Assembly (NCBI RefSeq): GCF_024296865.1
Contig: NZ_CP101134.1
Location: 2,480,001-2,544,000, forward strand
Direction of reading: 5' to 3'
Source of the DNA: Sphingobacterium sp. LZ7M1
Lineage (GTDB): Bacteria > Bacteroidota > Bacteroidia > Sphingobacteriales > Sphingobacteriaceae
DNA: 64,000 bases
Shown here: positions 17,622-27,789 of the stretch, piece after piece
Layout: each line of letters starts with the position of its first letter
Numbering within the stretch: the first letter of the stretch is position 1
Program-made: the position numbers and the translations under genes
Notes under the pieces: model-generated
What the model saw: the letters and a program-made list of their open reading frames with translations, nothing else
What the model was told of the DNA's origin: nothing
Database searches by the model: none

Positions 17622-18937
17622 TAATCGCTTTCAATAATCTGTAATTTATTAAATTTTAAAACACGAAACAACAACAAAAACCCGATGATAAAATATACAG
17701 ACAGGAACAATGCCGAATATCGAATGTTTTGCGTGATCTGTTCAATGATACCAAAGCTGAATAAGCCGATCACTATGGCTACCTTCTCCGAAACATCATA
17801 GAAACTAAAGAAGGATGTGGTATCTTCAATATGTTCTGGGATAAGCTTAGAATAGGTCGACCTAGACAAGGACTGTATCCCTCCCATCAATAATCCTACA
17901 GCAAAGGCCATTCCGTAAAATTGATATTCCGTAGTCATATAGAATGAGGCACAGCAAATCAGTATCCAAAAGAACACCACAACAAGCAAAACCTTGATGT
18001 TTCCAAACCTTTTGGCTGCAACAGACATGATGTATGCCCCACCAATTGCTACGATCTGTATCAATAAAATGGATGCAATCAGTTTACTTGCACCTAAATT
18101 CAACACTTTTTCTCCAAATGCCGCAGCAACGATCAATAGCGTCTGAATTCCCATGGAATAGAAAAAATAGGCCGGTAAAAAGGTCTTGATGGCTTCGATC
18201 TGTTTTATTTGTCCCAATACACTGCTGAATTCCTTCTTCACTTTCGTAAAGAAAGGCAAGCGCTCAGAACCTACAGTAGGTCTATTTCTTGGCAAGAATC
18301 GGAATGGAATCTGTGCGAACAGCAACCACCAAAGTCCCACCAATAGAAATGAAAATCTTGCAGGGAAAGAAGCATCGCTGATCCCAAACCACTCTGGTTT
18401 AAAAATAAACACGAAACAAATGATCTGAAGTGTCACACATCCAACATAGCCATAGGCAAATCCCTGTGCACTGACCCTATCCTGCTGATCTGGCGTAGCA
18501 ATAATAGGCAGGTAGGAATTATTGAAGGCTACTCCGCCAATATAGCCCATAGCAGCTATTGCATAGCAGAAGATCCCCCATTCCAAGGTATTTATCTTAA
18601 AGAAAAACAATCCCATGCAGGCAATGGCACCGATATAGGTAAAGAGCTTCATGAAGAACTTACGCTTTCCTGCCGCATCAGAATATGCTGAAATAAACGG
18701 CAAGCCTAAAGCCATCAATAAATAAGCAATGGAAAGTGCGAAATTGGATAGTGCAGTATTAATGACCTCAATACCAAAAAAGGAAACCGTGTCATTGGTT
18801 TCCGGATTTTTTGTGATGGCCGTATAATATACTGGAAAAATGGTGGAGTTTATGACCAGATTATAGGCAGAATTGGCCCAATCGTACATGGACCATGATC
18901 TGATTAATCTTTTATCATTCTTCTTGAATATTTTCAT
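17621..18937 (-). CDS. MFS transporter, UMF1/Atg22-like
   Basis: A 438-residue inner-membrane protein with about 12 hydrophobic helices. The N-terminal SWSMYDWANSAYNL motif is diagnostic of the UMF1 (vacuole effluxer Atg22-like) branch of the major facilitator superfamily. A conserved QSLSRSTYSKLIPE segment lies in the C-terminal half. The substrate is unknown; amino-acid efflux is known only for the yeast relative. It heads a three-gene operon with lutA (1-bp overlap) and the TIM-barrel gene. Confidence 0.88.
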   Translation of the reverse strand: MKIFKKNDKRLIRSWSMYDWANSAYNLVINSTIFPVYYTAITKNPETNDTVSFFGIEVINTALSNFALSIAYLLMALGLPFISAYSDAAGKRKFFMKLFTYIGAIACMGLFFFKINTLEWGIFCYAIAAMGYIGGVAFNNSYLPIIATPDQQDRVSAQGFAYGYVGCVTLQIICFVFIFKPEWFGISDASFPARFSFLLVGLWWLLFAQIPFRFLPRNRPTVGSERLPFFTKVKKEFSSVLGQIKQIEAIKTFLPAYFFYSMGIQTLLIVAAAFGEKVLNLGASKLIASILLIQIVAIGGAYIMSVAAKRFGNIKVLLVVVFFWILICCASFYMTTEYQFYGMAFAVGLLMGGIQSLSRSTYSKLIPEHIEDTTSFFSFYDVSEKVAIVIGLFSFGIIEQITQNIRYSALFLSVYFIIGFLLLFRVLKFNKLQIIESD

Positions 18938-18980
18938 AAGATTTGCTTATGCGAATATACCATTTGATTTTAGAACTGGT

Positions 18981-20276
18981 TTAAAAATTTTCGTAGATAT
19001 GGGTAACTATCCGTACCATTTCCTTGCGAACTGGACTTGAACTCCCCAAGTAATTATTGTTCAGAAAAGAAAAAACATAGCGCTTACCTCGTTTGGTTAT
19101 GATATAACCACTCTGACAGTGAACACTGTTGATTGTTCCTGTTTTAGCCCAAACAAAGGCCTTTCCTCCCGGTGTTGGGTAAACATTCTTTAGCGTGCCT
19201 TCTAATCCTCCTGCCGGAAATAAATATAGCTTGGCGTTCTCATCACGGACTTCATTACTGATCTGAAGCAAAACCTCCACCATACTCCTTGGTGTTATTT
19301 TATTGTAACTCGACAAACCGCTACCATCTCTCAATTCAATGCTATCACTTAATTTGCTGTAATAGGTGTCAGTCATATATTGGCGCAGGTCTTCTGTTTT
19401 GAAGCTATTGTATTTCAAGAAGGATGCAACCATGTTTAGTTGCTCAGCCAAAAAATTATCACTTGGAAGCATCATTTCACGCTCTACTGCTCTTTTTTCT
19501 ACAGAATTATAGATCTTGAAATCTTGAGGCAGCTTCTGATTTACCAATCCGACATCCTTTTTCAAGGTATCCTGTAGCAATAGCACCAAAAGGCTATCAC
19601 TAGGTCGGAAAGGTTTTTCATTGACATAATTCTTAGGCAAAGGAAGCTCATTGATTTCATAGCTGTTATTCTCCATTGCTCTATGTATTCTATATCGAGT
19701 TGTTGTATCAGATAGCTGCTTTACATCGCGTTCGAAATAGGTTGGGAATAATCTGAGTCTGCCATCAACCTCCCTAAACTGCACAACATTACCATAGATC
19801 GGAAAAGGAAACAGTTCTGGTTGGTAGTAGAATTCATAGTCTTCGATCGACCAACCGTTTCTGTAAGTTGGTTCTTGCGTAGGAGAACTTGAGTAGAATA
19901 GTTTTTTCTTGCTGTTTTTTAAGAAGTTATACACTCTTCCATTATCTAACCTTGGATGTAAGAAGCTAGGATCACCGGTTCCCCAGAAAATCAAGGAATC
20001 ACCACGTTCAACATATGCAATCCCTGGGATAGAATCACCAATGAGCTTTAGGGAGGCAAATAAAGTGAAGACCTTGGTATTTGATGCTGGAGTAAAATGT
20101 TTGTCCTGATTATGGTTGTAAACAAAGCGTTGTTGATCGACATCGTAAAGACTAAAGCCGTAGTAATGCTTTGGTAAAACGGTTGATTTTTGGAATTCAT
20201 CATTTAGGTTGAGGGTAGATTGCGCTTTGGTTGTCAAGCAGGCCAATAACCCCATTAGGATTAGTATGCTTCTCAT
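18981..20276 (-). CDS. dacB: D-alanyl-D-alanine carboxypeptidase/endopeptidase (PBP4 type)
   Basis: Periplasmic peptidoglycan hydrolase of the S13 family. A signal peptide spans residues 1-19 (ending TKA-Q). The penicillin-binding triad is visible: SxxK as S65-N-T-K68, SxN as SSYNK in GLSSYNKITPR (about residue 325) and KTG as WAKTGT (about 390). Length 431 is usual for Bacteroidota PBP4. It stands alone, with a 44-bp gap to the MFS gene downstream and a SusCD terminator upstream. Confidence 0.93.
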   Translation of the reverse strand: MRSILILMGLLACLTTKAQSTLNLNDEFQKSTVLPKHYYGFSLYDVDQQRFVYNHNQDKHFTPASNTKVFTLFASLKLIGDSIPGIAYVERGDSLIFWGTGDPSFLHPRLDNGRVYNFLKNSKKKLFYSSSPTQEPTYRNGWSIEDYEFYYQPELFPFPIYGNVVQFREVDGRLRLFPTYFERDVKQLSDTTTRYRIHRAMENNSYEINELPLPKNYVNEKPFRPSDSLLVLLLQDTLKKDVGLVNQKLPQDFKIYNSVEKRAVEREMMLPSDNFLAEQLNMVASFLKYNSFKTEDLRQYMTDTYYSKLSDSIELRDGSGLSSYNKITPRSMVEVLLQISNEVRDENAKLYLFPAGGLEGTLKNVYPTPGGKAFVWAKTGTINSVHCQSGYIITKRGKRYVFSFLNNNYLGSSSPVRKEMVRIVTHIYENF

Positions 20277-20332
20277 ATTGTAAACATAATCATTGTTTAG
20301 AATTTAAGGAAGTATGAAACAAAGATTTTATA

Positions 20333-20366
20333 GAAAAAGAGAAGGGCTGATCTTTCGACCAGCCCC
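20333..20366 (-). terminator. Rho-independent terminator of the SusCD operon
   Basis: Stem GGGCTG (344-349) / CAGCCC (360-365) with an A-rich stretch at 20333-20341 that gives the U-run on the leftward transcript. It lies about 30 bp past the SusD stop. Confidence 0.75.
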
Positions 20367-20396
20367 ATCTTCTTTTATTGAATTAACCTAATAGTT

Positions 20397-22088
20397 CTAT
20401 TTTAAAGCACCGTTGCTACGGTCGATCTCTACCTGAGGAACAGGCCAGTATTCACTGTTTGCAGAGAAGGTTAAACCTTTGTATGCAGGCAGAAATGAAC
20501 CTTCAAATGTTGAATAGCTTTCTAATACTGATTTAGCTACTCCCCAACGTACAAGGTCAAAGAAACGGTGTCCTTCCATTGCCAATTCGATGCGGCGCTC
20601 CGTTCTTACGGCAGTACGTGCATCAGCTTGGGATGCAAAGGCTGGATATGGCTTCACGTTATATGCTGCGGCATTGGCACCGGTTCCTGTTTTCTTTGCA
20701 GGAAGCGTAGCAGCACGCTTACGAACATCATTCACCAATTTCAAAGCTCCTGGAAGGTTATTTGCTTCAACCTCACATTCTGCAGCCATCAACCACACAT
20801 CAGCTAAACGGATGATATTCACATCCAAACCGGTAAGGTAATTGGCTCCCGGAGCTGCATTGGTAGCAAATTGAGATACAGGGATCATGGTTTTGATGGT
20901 TACAAAAGGTCCAGCGTATTTAGCGTCACGGATCCATGCATTACCTGGCATAATTCCATAGTCCAAATATGAAACACCTCTACGACCAACGGTATAATCT
21001 AAACGCGGGTCGAATTTCAAGTTCACATCTAATACGTATGAATCTGTTGGGTTTTTCAAATCGGAAAGGTATGGAGTAGCACGGTAAGCGGTAGTTGATA
21101 ATGGAAGACCATTGGCATCTACCTGGAATGAATTTACCAAATCAATAGTTGGTTGATAGAATCCACAACATCCTACTGGTGAACTTCCATACAGACCGGA
21201 TAACATATCTCCTACGTTGGAGTTATCAGCAGCACCATTGGAATTGATGGCGTGTTTTGAAACCATCACCACTTCAGGTCCGTTTTCTTTCGTTACATCA
21301 AAGTTATTCCAGTAAGGCATGGTCGTGATATCCTTACCTGCCATAACCTCTTTAAACAAAGTCAATGCCTGAGCGTATTTCTTTTGGTATAGATAAAGCT
21401 TACCTAAATATGCTTTTGCAGCATTTTTGTCCATACGACCAAACTCATCTTTGATTTTGGTAGCTGGCAAATTAGCGACCGCAAATTTGAAGTCCTCTTC
21501 AATAGCCGGAGTAATATCCTTGTCATTTGGAATGGTCTGTGCTTCAGCAGTAGTCGTTGCTTCGGTAATGATTGGGACATTTCTAAAGATCCTCCATAGG
21601 AAGAAGTTGTAATGGCCTCTCAACATTTTTGCCTCAGCTTCGATTTCCTTAGCTCGCTCGGCAGAGATTTCCTTTGGCCCCGCTTGATCCGCTGCAAGTA
21701 ACTTCAAAGTATTGTTACAGCGTAAAATCCCTTCAAAGTATACTTGCCACATTTGGGACAGGTTGTCATTTGTACTGATCGCATTATAGGTTTCGATCAT
21801 GTTCATTGGTGTCTGGTCGGTAAGCTCCGAACCTTTGTGTGCATTGTCTGAAGCAACTTCACCAAATAGCCACTGGCTAGGTGCAGAAGCATAGTTGCCC
21901 CAAGTGCCACTTACATTACCATTTAAGATACTGTATGCACCGATCAGCGCACCTTCCACACCATCTTTATTCCCTACCTGAGGCTCAGACAACTGGCCTT
22001 GAGGTAATTTCTGTAAAAATTCTTTTCCACAGGAAGTAACAAGTAGCATTCCCGCGCCTAAAAGAATCATTAATTTATTTCGTTTCAT
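20397..22088 (-). CDS. SusD/RagB family nutrient-binding outer-membrane lipoprotein
   Basis: Surface lipoprotein that captures substrate and acts as a lid on its SusC partner. The N-terminus has a lipobox, LLVTSC, with the lipidated cysteine at residue 20. The fold has four TPR-like helical pairs (for example AKAYLGKLYLYQKKYAQALTL region), and the C-terminus carries the family's RTERRIELAMEGHRFFDLVRWG signature region. Length 563 is normal. It follows the SusC gene by 28 bp and is followed by a terminator. No glycoside hydrolase or regulator is adjacent, so the substrate (glycan, peptide or other) is unknown. Confidence 0.96.
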   Translation of the reverse strand: MKRNKLMILLGAGMLLVTSCGKEFLQKLPQGQLSEPQVGNKDGVEGALIGAYSILNGNVSGTWGNYASAPSQWLFGEVASDNAHKGSELTDQTPMNMIETYNAISTNDNLSQMWQVYFEGILRCNNTLKLLAADQAGPKEISAERAKEIEAEAKMLRGHYNFFLWRIFRNVPIITEATTTAEAQTIPNDKDITPAIEEDFKFAVANLPATKIKDEFGRMDKNAAKAYLGKLYLYQKKYAQALTLFKEVMAGKDITTMPYWNNFDVTKENGPEVVMVSKHAINSNGAADNSNVGDMLSGLYGSSPVGCCGFYQPTIDLVNSFQVDANGLPLSTTAYRATPYLSDLKNPTDSYVLDVNLKFDPRLDYTVGRRGVSYLDYGIMPGNAWIRDAKYAGPFVTIKTMIPVSQFATNAAPGANYLTGLDVNIIRLADVWLMAAECEVEANNLPGALKLVNDVRKRAATLPAKKTGTGANAAAYNVKPYPAFASQADARTAVRTERRIELAMEGHRFFDLVRWGVAKSVLESYSTFEGSFLPAYKGLTFSANSEYWPVPQVEIDRSNGALK

Positions 22089-22116
22089 GATTGTTCTATT
22101 TAATATTCTCTACCTA

Positions 22117-25100
22117 CTAAAATCCTAAATTAAGTCCAAATGTGTACTGACGAGCCTGTGGATATACCCCAAAGTCAACACCCAATGCTGGGTAGGCAGA
22201 TGGAGTAGCTGAAACCTCAGGATCTAAGCCTTCGTATTTGGTAATCGTGAATAAGTTGGTAACACCTAAATATAATCTTAACCTATTGAATGTAGTGTTC
22301 TCACCAAATAGCTTTTTAGTTGGTAAGTTATATCCAATTTGGAAATTCTTAAGCTTCAAGAAACTACCATCCTGTACATAATAAGAGGATGTTGCGTATT
22401 CCATCGCACTTGTTTTGTCAGCTGGATTAGGTAGAGATGGGATATTGCTACCTTTGTTTGATTCACTCCATGCATCTAATACCCTTACGCTCTTTTGTCC
22501 GCGGAATACCCCGAAGTCTGTAAAGTAACGAGTAGCTTCATACAGGTCATTTCCTTGGGAACCATAGAAGTATAACAATACGTCAAAGTTTTTGTAAGCA
22601 GCGTTAATATTCAATGAATAAGTGAAGTCTGGGTGTGGATTACCAATAATTGTTCTATCACCTGGGTCGATCTCACCGTTTCCATTTATGTCTGCATATT
22701 TCAAACCTCCTGGTCTTGCATCATCATATGAAGGTGAATTATTTACATCATCCACACTTTGATAGATACCGGTTACTTGATAACCATAGAATGAACCGAA
22801 TGGCTGACCTTTCTGTAAGATTGAAGTTTCCATAGAACGGAAGGCACCGTAGTTAACCTGTGATACGGTTGGAGCTAATGCAACCACTTCGTTTTTATAG
22901 TTTGAGAAATTAGCAGCTAAATCCAAAGTAAATGGTTTCTCTTGTCTGTGTCCATAGTGGTAGCCCAAAGAGAACTCAAATCCTTTATTGCTCATATCAC
23001 CGATATTTTGGTACGGAGAGGCAGCTCTACCTGCAGCAGCAGCTGGAAGTGGAACCAAGAACAACATATCAGTTGTTTTCTTGTCAAACCAGTCGATCGA
23101 TCCGTCTAAATCACCGTTCAATACCGTGAAGTCCAAACCTACGTTCAATGATTTAACCTGCTCCCATTTAATATCTGGGTTAGAGTAAGAGTTTTGCCAG
23201 ATACCATTCACTACACCATTATTGATCGGGTATGAAGATTCTGTCAAGGAAGCTAAATATCTGTTCAAATACTGGAATCCTGGGATACGTTGGTTACCTG
23301 TCACCCCGTAACCTGCACGAAGTTTTAAGTCAGTTAACCATTCTGCGCTTTTAGCAAACTCCTCTTGAGAAATACGCCATGCAGCACTTACCCCTGGGAA
23401 TACCCCGTATAAATGGTTTTCACCGAAATTGGATGAACCATCACGACGAGCAATTAAACTCAATAAATAACGGTCTTTGTAAGCATAGTCTGCTTTTCCC
23501 ATCAATGAGAACATACTTCCAATTGAACCTGAACCATTATTGTTGAAGTTCGAACTACCTGCATTTAGATATAAATAGTCTAAACTGTTCATGATAAAAT
23601 AACCATTCCTACTTCCATCAATACCGCGGTTTCGGTTTTTGATGGCCTCAGTACCTACCATTACGTTAAGACTATGATCTTCACCTAGATTAGGTTTGTA
23701 GTTTAACGTATTGGTCCAAGTCCATTCTGTGGTATATCCATGGTATTCACTCATACCGTTATTGAAACTACCTTCAGAGAACTCTGGGTTTGGATAAGTG
23801 TAACTTACGCCATTGTAGTTTTCATATCTCAAACCGAAGTTAGAGCGTAATGTCAAACCATCGATGATGTCGTACTCTGCAAATGCATTACCGAAGAAGA
23901 AATTCGAACGGTTCATGTTATCCTTAGCGCGATAAGCTAAAGCCACTGGGTTTTCACCGTTTCCTAAATCCTTACCAAATGAACCCGCAAAGTTTCCACC
24001 CTCATCATACACTGGGATAATGTTCTGGATACGGTAAGCGAATCCCAATACAGATCCTTCTCCCTGATAACCACCCGCAGTATTTGGGTTAACACCCATA
24101 CCATGACCTTCTGTATAAGCATAAGAAAGATTTTCACCAAATCTTAGTTTCTTATTGAATGCATTGAATTGGGTATTGGTCCTTACGTTATAACGACGGA
24201 AACCGGTATGAATAATACTACCTCTTTGATCAAGGTAGCCTCCTGAGAAAGCATATTGAGAAGTTTCATTTCCTCCCGTGGCAGCTAATTGATACGATTG
24301 GATTGGAGCAGTTTGCGATAATTCATCAAACCACTTTGTACCTGCTTTATTGGCTTTAGTAATTTGATAGAACGATGCACGATCTTTAGCAAAATAATTG
24401 TACTTGTTCATGTCCGCATCTGCTGCTGTCACATCCCAGTTGGTTTTAGAACCGGCCAATAGATAGTCAGGAAGCTGTAAACTCGTTCCATTGAATTTAT
24501 TGTCGATATCCAAAATCTGCTGAGGAGTCAGCATCTTGGGAAAGGAGCCCTTGTTTGGAATACCTGCGCCTGCATAGGCATCTAAGGTGATTTTGGTACT
24601 TCCTTCTTTTCCAGATTTGGTCGTCACGATTACAACCCCGTTGTTCGCACGGGCACCGTAGATTGAAGCTGCAGAAGCATCCTTCAACACCTGCATACTT
24701 TCAATATCATTTTGGTTCAACCAGCTCAACTTGCCTTCATAAGGTACTCCATCGATGATGTACAGTGGTTCGTTGTTGTTAATGGTTGAATAACCACGGA
24801 TACGGATTTGAGGAGTTGAACCTGGAGCACCGTCATTGACAATCTGAACCCCTGTTGCACGTCCTTGCAAAGCTTCAACGGCACTACCTGCAGGTTGAGA
24901 CTTCAATTCCGACACGTTTACAACTGCAACGGATCCTGTCAAATCTTTCTTCCTTTGCGTACCATAACCAGTTACAACCACTTCTTCCAGATTACTGCTA
25001 TCTTCTGTAAGCGTAATGGTAATGGGTTGAGTGGTAGAGCTGATCGTGTAACGAGCAGAAGCAAAACCTACATAGGAAATGATTAGGACATCGTTTGCTT

Positions 25101-25389
25101 GCGCATCGATTTCAAAATTTCCAGAAGCATCTGATGAGGTACTCGACGTCTTGCCGACGATTTTAATGGTAGCTCCAGCAATTGGCTCTTGAGTTGCCTG
25201 GTTAATAATCTTACCTTTTACTGGACTTTGCATCGCATATAATGGATGCATAGCGATTTTATTCCAAATTGAAACTTCTGATGCGGAGACACTGCTCATC
25301 GCGAGCACGCCCATTGAAATCAGAAGTCCATTTTTTAGCAGTCTTTTGGGAATAAAAGAATTGCTATGGAACTTCATTGATCTTCCCAT
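22117..25389 (-). CDS. SusC/RagA family TonB-linked outer-membrane transporter
   Basis: A 1090-residue TonB-dependent transporter. A signal peptide lies within residues 1-36 (ending SVSA-S), with an alternative ATG at 25377. Residues about 57-130 form a CarboxypepD_reg-like domain, VKGKIINQ...GATIKIVG. They are followed by the VVVTGYGTQRKKDLTGSV hinge, the plug with DGVPYEG and RGxSTINNNEPLYI, and a 22-stranded barrel to the final aromatic LNLGF. It lacks an N-terminal STN domain, so sigma/anti-sigma signalling through it is not expected. It pairs with the SusD gene downstream. Confidence 0.96.
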   Translation of the reverse strand: MGRSMKFHSNSFIPKRLLKNGLLISMGVLAMSSVSASEVSIWNKIAMHPLYAMQSPVKGKIINQATQEPIAGATIKIVGKTSSTSSDASGNFEIDAQANDVLIISYVGFASARYTISSTTQPITITLTEDSSNLEEVVVTGYGTQRKKDLTGSVAVVNVSELKSQPAGSAVEALQGRATGVQIVNDGAPGSTPQIRIRGYSTINNNEPLYIIDGVPYEGKLSWLNQNDIESMQVLKDASAASIYGARANNGVVIVTTKSGKEGSTKITLDAYAGAGIPNKGSFPKMLTPQQILDIDNKFNGTSLQLPDYLLAGSKTNWDVTAADADMNKYNYFAKDRASFYQITKANKAGTKWFDELSQTAPIQSYQLAATGGNETSQYAFSGGYLDQRGSIIHTGFRRYNVRTNTQFNAFNKKLRFGENLSYAYTEGHGMGVNPNTAGGYQGEGSVLGFAYRIQNIIPVYDEGGNFAGSFGKDLGNGENPVALAYRAKDNMNRSNFFFGNAFAEYDIIDGLTLRSNFGLRYENYNGVSYTYPNPEFSEGSFNNGMSEYHGYTTEWTWTNTLNYKPNLGEDHSLNVMVGTEAIKNRNRGIDGSRNGYFIMNSLDYLYLNAGSSNFNNNGSGSIGSMFSLMGKADYAYKDRYLLSLIARRDGSSNFGENHLYGVFPGVSAAWRISQEEFAKSAEWLTDLKLRAGYGVTGNQRIPGFQYLNRYLASLTESSYPINNGVVNGIWQNSYSNPDIKWEQVKSLNVGLDFTVLNGDLDGSIDWFDKKTTDMLFLVPLPAAAAGRAASPYQNIGDMSNKGFEFSLGYHYGHRQEKPFTLDLAANFSNYKNEVVALAPTVSQVNYGAFRSMETSILQKGQPFGSFYGYQVTGIYQSVDDVNNSPSYDDARPGGLKYADINGNGEIDPGDRTIIGNPHPDFTYSLNINAAYKNFDVLLYFYGSQGNDLYEATRYFTDFGVFRGQKSVRVLDAWSESNKGSNIPSLPNPADKTSAMEYATSSYYVQDGSFLKLKNFQIGYNLPTKKLFGENTTFNRLRLYLGVTNLFTITKYEGLDPEVSATPSAYPALGVDFGVYPQARQYTFGLNLGF

Positions 25390-25855
25390 AATAGAATTTG
25401 TTAGTTAGTTTGTTAAATTATTAGTTCAATGATGCAATAAATCTTAATCTCAAGGCATAGCAAAGCCATGAATTAAATATTTATTATTTAAAGCCATAGA
25501 AATCCCATTTATGGAATTTCTATCTTCCTAAAAAGAAATGTAGTCTTTTAAGTTATTTTGGTTTACTAATTGGATTTAAGTACTCGTGTGTCATAAGCTG
25601 TTAGTTAAAGTTATTTAGTTTATTAAAGTTATCGGTATTTATGGCACTTTCCCTTTCAATTCACCCCCTCTGCTTAATGTTAACAAAGTGTACATCAAAC
25701 ACTTTTAAATTTCTGCTGTACTTTTCCTTCATATAAAAATGGAATAATACAATATTAACAGGAATTGATTTTGTTTAGAATTAAGTTTACAATTAGAACT
25801 AATTTATGAATAATTTTTAATAAACAAGACTTTTCCGCAACAATTTATTTACAAT
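25390..25855. other. Gene-free AT-rich region upstream of SusC
   Basis: About 470 bp with no plausible gene. It should contain the SusC promoter and any regulator site. A 10-bp direct repeat, TTAAAGTTAT, occurs at 25605-25614 and 25623-25632, spaced 18 bp, which might be a regulator site or chance in AT-rich DNA. No clear TAnnTTTG box on the minus strand stands out. Confidence 0.4.
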
Positions 25856-25884
25856 AAAAAAAGGAGGTAAAATACCTCCTTTTT
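25856..25884 (-). terminator. Rho-independent terminator of the aroB-thuA transcript
   Basis: AAGGAGGTA / TACCTCCTT stem flanked by A- and T-runs, able to act in both directions, 23 bp past the ThuA stop. Confidence 0.85.
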
Positions 25885-25906
25885 ATTATCATTTATTGAG
25901 AATCAA

Positions 25907-26632
25907 TTAATAACCTAAAACATATTTTAGGCCTCCCACGAGCTGTTTTTGGAAGTTCGGTTCGTATAAAGATTCCTTCGTATGTCCTAAGCCTGTGTAA
26001 AAGACTTTTATTCCTTCAAACTTCTGGTACCAAGCTATGGGATGAAAATCACCCATTTTTCCATTTTCATAGGATTTCTCATCGATGGTCATCAAGATCT
26101 TAAGATCAGGTTTTACTTTGGAGAAGTCATACCATTCGTCCTTATGCATCCATACCTTTGGCAAATGCTTTGTAGCCAAATGTTTCCTGTTCTTTACATC
26201 AATTTTCGCTTCTTGCACAGCAGGATGGCTGGCAAAATATGCTCCTACTAAATTATTGTACCATGGCCATTCGTGTTCTGTATCTGTCGCTGCATGAACA
26301 CCCATAAAACCTTTACCAGATTTCAAGAAATTCTGGAAAGCTACCTTTTGTTGCTCATCTAAGATGGTACCGGTGGTACTAAAGAACAAAACAGCATCAA
26401 AATCCTTTAATGAATCCGCTAGAAAGACATTTGCATCCTCCGTATGAAACATTCCGATGTTTTCATCCTTCAACAATTTGGTCAGGACCTTCACTCCTTC
26501 TTCAATGTTGTCATGCCTAAAACCTGCTGTCTTGGTAAAAACTAAAACTTTCTTTGGCTTTACAATTCCTGAAGCAAAAGTAAAACAGATACTTAAACAA
26601 CAGACTAGGGTCAGTATGCAAATTCTTTTCAT
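25907..26632 (-). CDS. ThuA domain-containing protein
   Basis: A 241-residue protein with a signal peptide (residues 1-21, ending FTFA-S) and a ThuA-like glutamine-amidotransferase-type fold. KVLVFTKTAGFRHDNIEEGV opens the domain, and FMGVHAATDTEHEWPWY, with the family's conserved GVHAA turn, lies near residues 113-129. GLGHTKESLYEP near the C-terminus also matches. ThuA relatives are linked to trehalose or other sugar use, and in Bacteroidota they are often exported with glycan-degrading systems; the reaction is not established. It lies 5 bp after aroB and shares its transcript. Confidence 0.9.
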   Translation of the reverse strand: MKRICILTLVCCLSICFTFASGIVKPKKVLVFTKTAGFRHDNIEEGVKVLTKLLKDENIGMFHTEDANVFLADSLKDFDAVLFFSTTGTILDEQQKVAFQNFLKSGKGFMGVHAATDTEHEWPWYNNLVGAYFASHPAVQEAKIDVKNRKHLATKHLPKVWMHKDEWYDFSKVKPDLKILMTIDEKSYENGKMGDFHPIAWYQKFEGIKVFYTGLGHTKESLYEPNFQKQLVGGLKYVLGY

Positions 26633-26637
26633 TTGAT

Positions 26638-27702
26638 TTATTTGGTTTTTGATTGATAAAAATCTAGACTCTCAATGATGGAATCCTCTTCTACATATTT
26701 ATTGAAGTCGCAATCTCCTATTTTTCTTAACAGCGCAAATCCAAGTTTATTGCCTTCATTCTTCTTATCATTCTTCATCAATGCCAATAACTCAGGATAA
26801 ACTGCTGAATTTAAATTGTATTTAGGATAGATTGACAATAGGTAATTGACTATCTCATCCAATTCGGCTTTATCCAAATTGTTAACCTTATGTGAAAGAT
26901 AAGCTTCACAGATCATTCCAATAGCAATTGCCTCTCCATGTAATAATGGATTTACATCAGTTACCAAGGAATATCCTTCAATAGCGTGTCCTATCGTATG
27001 TCCAAAATTCAAGATCTTCCTTAAGCCTTTTTCAGTAGGATCTTCTAGAACAACTTTATTCTTAATGACAACAGAATCGTACACCATACCTTCAGGTATA
27101 ACAGGCAAACTAACTGTTTTGCAACGGCTAAATAAATCTTTATCCTGGATCAAACCATGCTTGATGACCTCAGCAAATCCCGAAAGGACCTGACGGTCAT
27201 CTAATGTTTCAAGAAATTTATAGGATATAAACACAGCCTTTGGTTGGCTGAACGTACCTATTATGTTTTTTACATTATCCAAGTCTATCCCAGTCTTACC
27301 ACCCACGGAGGCATCAACTTGAGAAAGCAAAGTTGTAGGAACATTTAAAAAATCAATACCTCGTTTATAGGTAGAAGCGGCAAATCCGCCCATATCGGTT
27401 ACTACTCCACCGCCTAAGTTTAGCATGAGGGCTTTTCGATCGGCGCCAAAGTCCAACATGGTTTTCCAAACACCTATACAGAAGTCTATGTTCTTGTTCT
27501 CTTCTCCTGGATCTACCTCAATAATATCATAATCAACAATATCAGGTATGGCAGCCTGAATGACAGGTAAACAATGATCATTCGTGTTTCGATCTACGAG
27601 AATCAAGAGTTGCGAATAATCATGATCAATGAGAAAGGACTGCAGTTCATCTAACTCATCATCGAATACGACTTCGTATCCTAAACTATTAATCTTCTTC
27701 AT
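26638..27702 (-). CDS. aroB: 3-dehydroquinate synthase
   Basis: Second step of the shikimate pathway: DAHP to 3-dehydroquinate, NAD- and metal-dependent. The hallmark NLGGGVVTDMGGFAAS (about 94-109), the TTLLSQVDASVGGKTG segment (about 121-136) and the metal-binding histidines in NFGHTIGHAIE (about 232-242) and LHGEA (about 250-254) are all present. Length 354 is usual. ThuA follows after 5 bp, although no functional link is known. Confidence 0.97.
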   Translation of the reverse strand: MKKINSLGYEVVFDDELDELQSFLIDHDYSQLLILVDRNTNDHCLPVIQAAIPDIVDYDIIEVDPGEENKNIDFCIGVWKTMLDFGADRKALMLNLGGGVVTDMGGFAASTYKRGIDFLNVPTTLLSQVDASVGGKTGIDLDNVKNIIGTFSQPKAVFISYKFLETLDDRQVLSGFAEVIKHGLIQDKDLFSRCKTVSLPVIPEGMVYDSVVIKNKVVLEDPTEKGLRKILNFGHTIGHAIEGYSLVTDVNPLLHGEAIAIGMICEAYLSHKVNNLDKAELDEIVNYLLSIYPKYNLNSAVYPELLALMKNDKKNEGNKLGFALLRKIGDCDFNKYVEEDSIIESLDFYQSKTK

Positions 27703-27789
27703 ATATAATTTCTACCTAAAGATAGATTTTTTTATTGAATGTAATTGGATTTTTAAAACTGTAAACAGATATTTTACAGAGCTTAAGAA

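Noticed and set aside
22117..25389. A sigma/anti-sigma-regulated SusC system
   Set aside because: The SusC protein has no N-terminal STN domain and no FecR/FecI pair is adjacent; the ECF sigma factor at 31369 has a different partner.
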